Of a stretch of 13,079 nucleotides of DNA, positions 12,693 through 13,079 are shown one piece after another. A program made the translations under genes and the position numbers. A model generated the notes under the pieces. That model had not been told where the DNA came from and did no database searches. It saw only the letters and a list, made by a program, of their open reading frames with translations. Source of the stretch: Actinomycetes bacterium (GTDB taxonomy: Bacteria; Actinomycetota; Acidimicrobiia; Acidimicrobiales; RAAP-2); contig JAJYWG010000116.1 of assembly GCA_021791615.1 (NCBI GenBank), positions 1 to 13,079 of the forward strand, given 5' to 3'. Position 1 is the first letter of the stretch; each line of letters opens with the position of its first letter.

Positions 12693-13079
12693 ACCACGAC
12701 GTGATTGACCGGGTGCGGCTGCTTGCGCCGCCAACCGAGGTGAGCGAGACGGGTCGCACCGAGCAACGGTGGAAGCTCGAGCACGCCATCGCCGCCGAGA
12801 CGGCATTGCGCAGTCCTGCAGAGGCACCTTCTTCTCGGCGGCGGTGTCGCGTCCCGAGATCGCATCGGCGGGCGTATCTCGCCGGGGCAGCAGCGTCGCT
12901 CGTCGCTGCGGCAGGAGTCGCGGTTCTGCTCTCTCTCGGCGCAGGCTCACCGGCGGCGTTTCGCGCAAATGTGAGCGGCGCTCCAGTGATGCAGATCGGC
13001 TCCTACCGGCTCCGGTTGCCGAGCAGCTACCGACTTACCTCGGCAGACACCTCGGGTTGTCAACCGTTCGTCGTGGCGG
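12689..13079 (+). CDS. Membrane protein, probable anti-sigma factor (3' end outside window)
   Basis: The first 130 codons of a gene still open at the window end. The ATG at 12689 overlaps the sigma factor stop and has a perfect AGGAGG at 12677-12682. Residues 1-61 are a charged cytoplasmic part with HDVIDRVRLLAPPTE and a basic RRRCRVPRSHRR cluster; about 63-85 (YLAGAAASLVAAAGVAVLLS) is one membrane helix; an extracytoplasmic part follows. Position and topology fit an anti-sigma factor holding the sigma factor at the membrane. The zinc-binding HxxxCxxC motif of ZAS anti-sigma factors is not present in the visible cytoplasmic part, so it is either a non-zinc type or a CU044_5270-like sigma-associated membrane protein. 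Confidence 0.75.
   Translation, partial: MNHDVIDRVRLLAPPTEVSETGRTEQRWKLEHAIAAETALRSPAEAPSSRRRCRVPRSHRRAYLAGAAASLVAAAGVAVLLSLGAGSPAAFRANVSGAPVMQIGSYRLRLPSSYRLTSADTSGCQPFVVA

Overview
The window is a GC-rich (roughly two-thirds G+C by eye), densely packed stretch that reads as actinobacterial (Actinomycetota). The signs are strong G/C at third codon positions, many GTG starts, ATGA-type gene overlaps, several promoters whose -10 hexamer sits 6-8 nt before the start codon (leaderless transcripts), an F420-type LLM oxidoreductase relic, a WYL regulator and an ECF sigma factor. The species cannot be read from the sequence. It looks like an accessory, gene-turnover region of a chromosome: small regulator-plus-enzyme operons are mixed with toxin-antitoxin modules, an insertion-sequence scrap and several decayed genes.

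Layout. 1-481: uncertain hypothetical ORF. 457-2017 (minus): ArsR-type regulator followed by a coupled metallo-beta-lactamase-fold hydrolase, with a promoter/operator just upstream. 2054-3017 (plus): an orphan Phd/YefM-like antitoxin with two compensating frameshifts, then a BrnT/BrnA-like toxin-antitoxin pair. 3112-4944 (minus): a tightly overlapping operon of alpha/beta hydrolase, GNAT acetyltransferase and DinB-like protein, divergent from a WYL regulator at 5086-6069 (plus). 6138-6594: a broken MerR-type regulator behind an intact-looking MerR-type promoter. 6566-7188 (minus): a MazE/MazF-like toxin-antitoxin pair. 7200-8322: about 1.1 kb without an intact gene, holding a transposase C-terminal tail and a possible decayed membrane protein.

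8323-10662 is the most interesting block. A SoxR with a complete [2Fe-2S] cysteine set (minus) is divergent from a two-gene split transketolase (plus). Two near-consensus SoxR boxes lie in the 145-bp gap, and the second forms a textbook 19-bp-spacer MerR-family promoter directly in front of the transketolase. This suggests that a redox sensor directly controls carbon flow through the non-oxidative pentose phosphate pathway.

10841-11881 holds two eroded redox genes in the same direction (aldo-keto reductase C-terminus and LLM oxidoreductase) that still keep their ATGA overlap. 12096-13079 holds an ECF sigma factor coupled to a membrane protein, probably its anti-sigma partner, which is cut by the window end.
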